Origin: an uncultured Allomuricauda sp.
GTDB lineage: Bacteria; Bacteroidota; Bacteroidia; Flavobacteriales; Flavobacteriaceae
Assembly: GCA_937911965.1 (NCBI GenBank)
Contig: CALDPL010000305.1
Span: 1-8,750, forward strand
Direction: 5' to 3'
DNA length: 8,750 nucleotides
The notes beneath the pieces are model-generated. The model was not told the origin of the DNA, searched no databases, and saw only the letters and a program-made list of their open reading frames with translations. The translations under genes were made by a program, and so were the position numbers. Numbering within the stretch: the first letter of the stretch is position 1; each line of letters opens with the position of its first letter. Positions 8,112 to 8,750 of this stretch are shown one piece after another.

Positions 8112-8216
8112 AAAGCGGGTTCATTGCCACACCACGCTGTCTTTATCAGCCGTCTGTGCCCCCATCACCCGCAAGTTGCTGGCCCATCCTTGACCGCGGT
8201 GTGGCAACTAGGCTTT
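8112..8216. repeat. Imperfect inverted-repeat element of about 105 bases
   Basis: TTGCCACACCACG (8124-8136) is matched by CGCGGTGTGGCAA (8195-8207), 12 of 13 positions complementary. After a two-base bulge the stem continues with GTC (8139-8141) pairing GAC (8192-8194). An outer stem AAAGC (8112-8116) / GCTTT (8212-8216) encloses it. The central segment has further options: GCGGGT (8115-8120) is exactly complementary to ACCCGC (8167-8172), giving an alternative fold, and GCAAGTTGC (8171-8179) is a small palindrome. This could be a structured intergenic repeat, a miniature mobile element or a recombination site. It lacks the GTTRRRY/RYYYAAC ends of a canonical integron attC site. A 67-codon frame from ATG 8043 runs across it but its translation through the repeat looks non-genic. 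Confidence 0.55.
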
Positions 8217-8343
8217 AAAATTAAGAAAAGGGTTGGACTTGTCTAAGTATTTGGATATTAGGAAGGTTGGAAGGAAAACGTTTGATTGGAAGGGAATGTC
8301 CATGGACAAATATATTGAGCAACTTATCGAAGGATTTTTGTAA
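8212..8343 (+). pseudogene. Coding-like fragment, possible C-terminal gene remnant
   Basis: In the frame beginning right after a TAG (8209-8211) at the edge of the inverted-repeat element, 43 sense codons run to TAA (8341-8343). The translation includes LDLSKYLDIRKVGRKTFDW and MDKYIEQLIEGFL, which reads like the C-terminus of a folded protein. ATG codons occur only late (8296 and 8302), so an intact gene is unlikely. The left boundary coincides with the repeat, so an insertion or deletion may have removed the front of the gene. No family recognised. Confidence 0.25.
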
Positions 8344-8357
8344 GTGACCAGTCACTT
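8342..8357. promoter_or_regulatory. 16-base palindrome, candidate operator
   Basis: AAGTGACCAGTCACTT is symmetric except for its two central bases (arms AAGTGAC and GTCACTT). TGAC-N-GTCA type palindromes resemble sites bound by TetR-family repressors, an association from general knowledge and not shown here. It could also be a weak terminator (6-base stem, CCAG loop, then TTTTATT) for the short frame that ends exactly at it. It lies about 140 bases before the esterase start. Confidence 0.35.
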
Positions 8358-8446
8358 TTATTGGGTTTACCTTATGCTTTAAAATAGGCTTTTTGCAATG
8401 ATGAAGCCATTCAGGATTTATTGCGAGATTGTCCTATGTGGATTTT

Positions 8447-8479
8447 TTTGTATTCTTGCCGATCAACTCTTATTATTTG
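8447..8479 (+). promoter_or_regulatory. Candidate Bacteroidota-type promoter for the esterase gene
   Basis: TTTG (8447-8450) is followed after 20 bases by TATTATTTG (8471-8479). This resembles the Bacteroidota sigma factor consensus TTTG / TAnnTTTG with one additional base inside the -7 box. Spacing fits the family norm and would place transcription start about 15 bases before the ATG at 8500. The extra base weakens the match. Confidence 0.35.
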
Positions 8480-8499
8480 AGATTTGTTAATTCTATGAT

Positions 8500-8750
8500 A
8501 TGCAAACTTCCAGAATTGAAATTATAAAGGGAATATTCAGGTGCAGCTTGTATTTTTGGTTGGGTATCCTATGTATCAAGGGCTATGGTTCCAAAGTGGA
8601 TACCTTGGATACATATAGCCCATCAATGAAAAAAATCATCAAAACAGTTATCATAACCCCGGATTCCTATTCCAAGGACAAGGCCTTTCCGGTGGTGTAT
8701 TTGCTGCACGGGTATTCAGGCGACTATAGCGATTGGGTGAAGAAGGCCCC
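8500..8750 (+). CDS. Alpha/beta-hydrolase, esterase D / antigen 85-like, 3'-truncated by the window edge
   Basis: ATG at 8500 opens a frame that runs off the end of the window (83 full codons). An in-frame TAA at 8488-8490 limits the start. Residues about 11-28 form a hydrophobic segment (CSLYFWLGILCIKGYG) that could be a signal peptide or membrane anchor. A strand-rich segment follows, KKIIKTVIITPDSYSK, then FPVVYLLHGYSGDYSDWV. The VVYLLHGYSG pattern, with the HG oxyanion-hole element after a hydrophobic strand, is characteristic of the esterase D / antigen 85 hydrolase family (PF00756). These enzymes cleave carboxylic esters, including acetyl or feruloyl groups on polysaccharides in some exported Bacteroidota members. 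The catalytic Ser, Asp and His lie beyond the window, so activity and substrate cannot be judged. It is separated from the upstream operon by about 870 bases and probably has its own promoter. Confidence 0.8.
   Translation, partial: MQTSRIEIIKGIFRCSLYFWLGILCIKGYGSKVDTLDTYSPSMKKIIKTVIITPDSYSKDKAFPVVYLLHGYSGDYSDWVKKA

Larger units (their letters stand above)
7631..8499. other. Long intergenic region without a convincing intact gene
   Basis: These 869 bases separate the PLP enzyme from the esterase gene. Open frames here are short, lack recognisable motifs and do not fit the codon style of the neighbours. What can be seen is a G/C hairpin near 7661-7690, a minus-strand coding-like fragment near 7876-8034, an inverted-repeat element at 8112-8216, a plus-strand coding-like fragment at 8212-8343, a palindrome at 8342-8357, a 30-codon hydrophobic frame at 8398-8490 and a possible promoter at 8447-8479. 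Together this suggests a decayed or accessory spacer rather than a functional gene. Confidence 0.6.

Noticed and set aside
8124..8207. Integron attC site
   Set aside because: The ends do not match the RYYYAAC / GTTRRRY core boxes and no integrase or cassette array is visible.
8043..8246. 67-codon frame with a Cys-x2-Cys pair (SCAPCKK)
   Set aside because: Most of it runs across the inverted-repeat element, so the reading frame is probably a by-product of the repeat sequence.

Overview
The window reads as chromosomal DNA of a member of the Bacteroidota, most likely a marine flavobacterium (Flavobacteriaceae). This is an inference from protein style: a TlpA-type thioredoxin with a long N-terminal extension, a two-copy DsbD alpha-domain arrangement, and a large secreted M16 peptidase. 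Clear Shine-Dalgarno sequences are absent before the starts, and one candidate promoter resembles the Bacteroidota TTTG / TAnnTTTG type. All recognisable genes are on the + strand, and base composition is mid-range (judged by eye).

Layout. Positions 2-637 hold the 3' part of a TlpA-like thiol-disulfide oxidoreductase whose start lies outside the window. After a 145-base gap, 783-3587 encodes a complete secreted M16 (pitrilysin-like) zinc peptidase, closed by a strong intrinsic terminator at 3651-3676. Next comes a compact three-gene group: a stand-alone DsbD alpha-like periplasmic domain (3690-4136), a full-length DsbD transmembrane reductase (4168-6144), and a class V aminotransferase / cysteine-desulfurase-like PLP enzyme (6134-7630) whose start overlaps the end of dsbD. 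Then follow about 870 bases without a convincing gene (7631-8499), holding hairpins, two short coding-like remnants, a roughly 105-base imperfect inverted-repeat element and a palindrome that could be an operator. The window ends inside the 5' part of an alpha/beta-hydrolase (esterase D / antigen 85-like) gene starting at 8500.

Functional theme. DsbD carries electrons from cytoplasmic thioredoxin across the inner membrane to periplasmic thioredoxin-fold proteins, so the TlpA-like protein, the free alpha domain and DsbD could belong to one periplasmic thiol-reduction pathway. The PLP enzyme has a cysteine where SufS-type desulfurases have their catalytic cysteine, which gives the downstream group a sulfur flavour. 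That link is inference from gene order only. I see no CRISPR array, tRNA, rRNA or intact insertion sequence. The least explained part is the 7.6-8.5 kb intergenic region.
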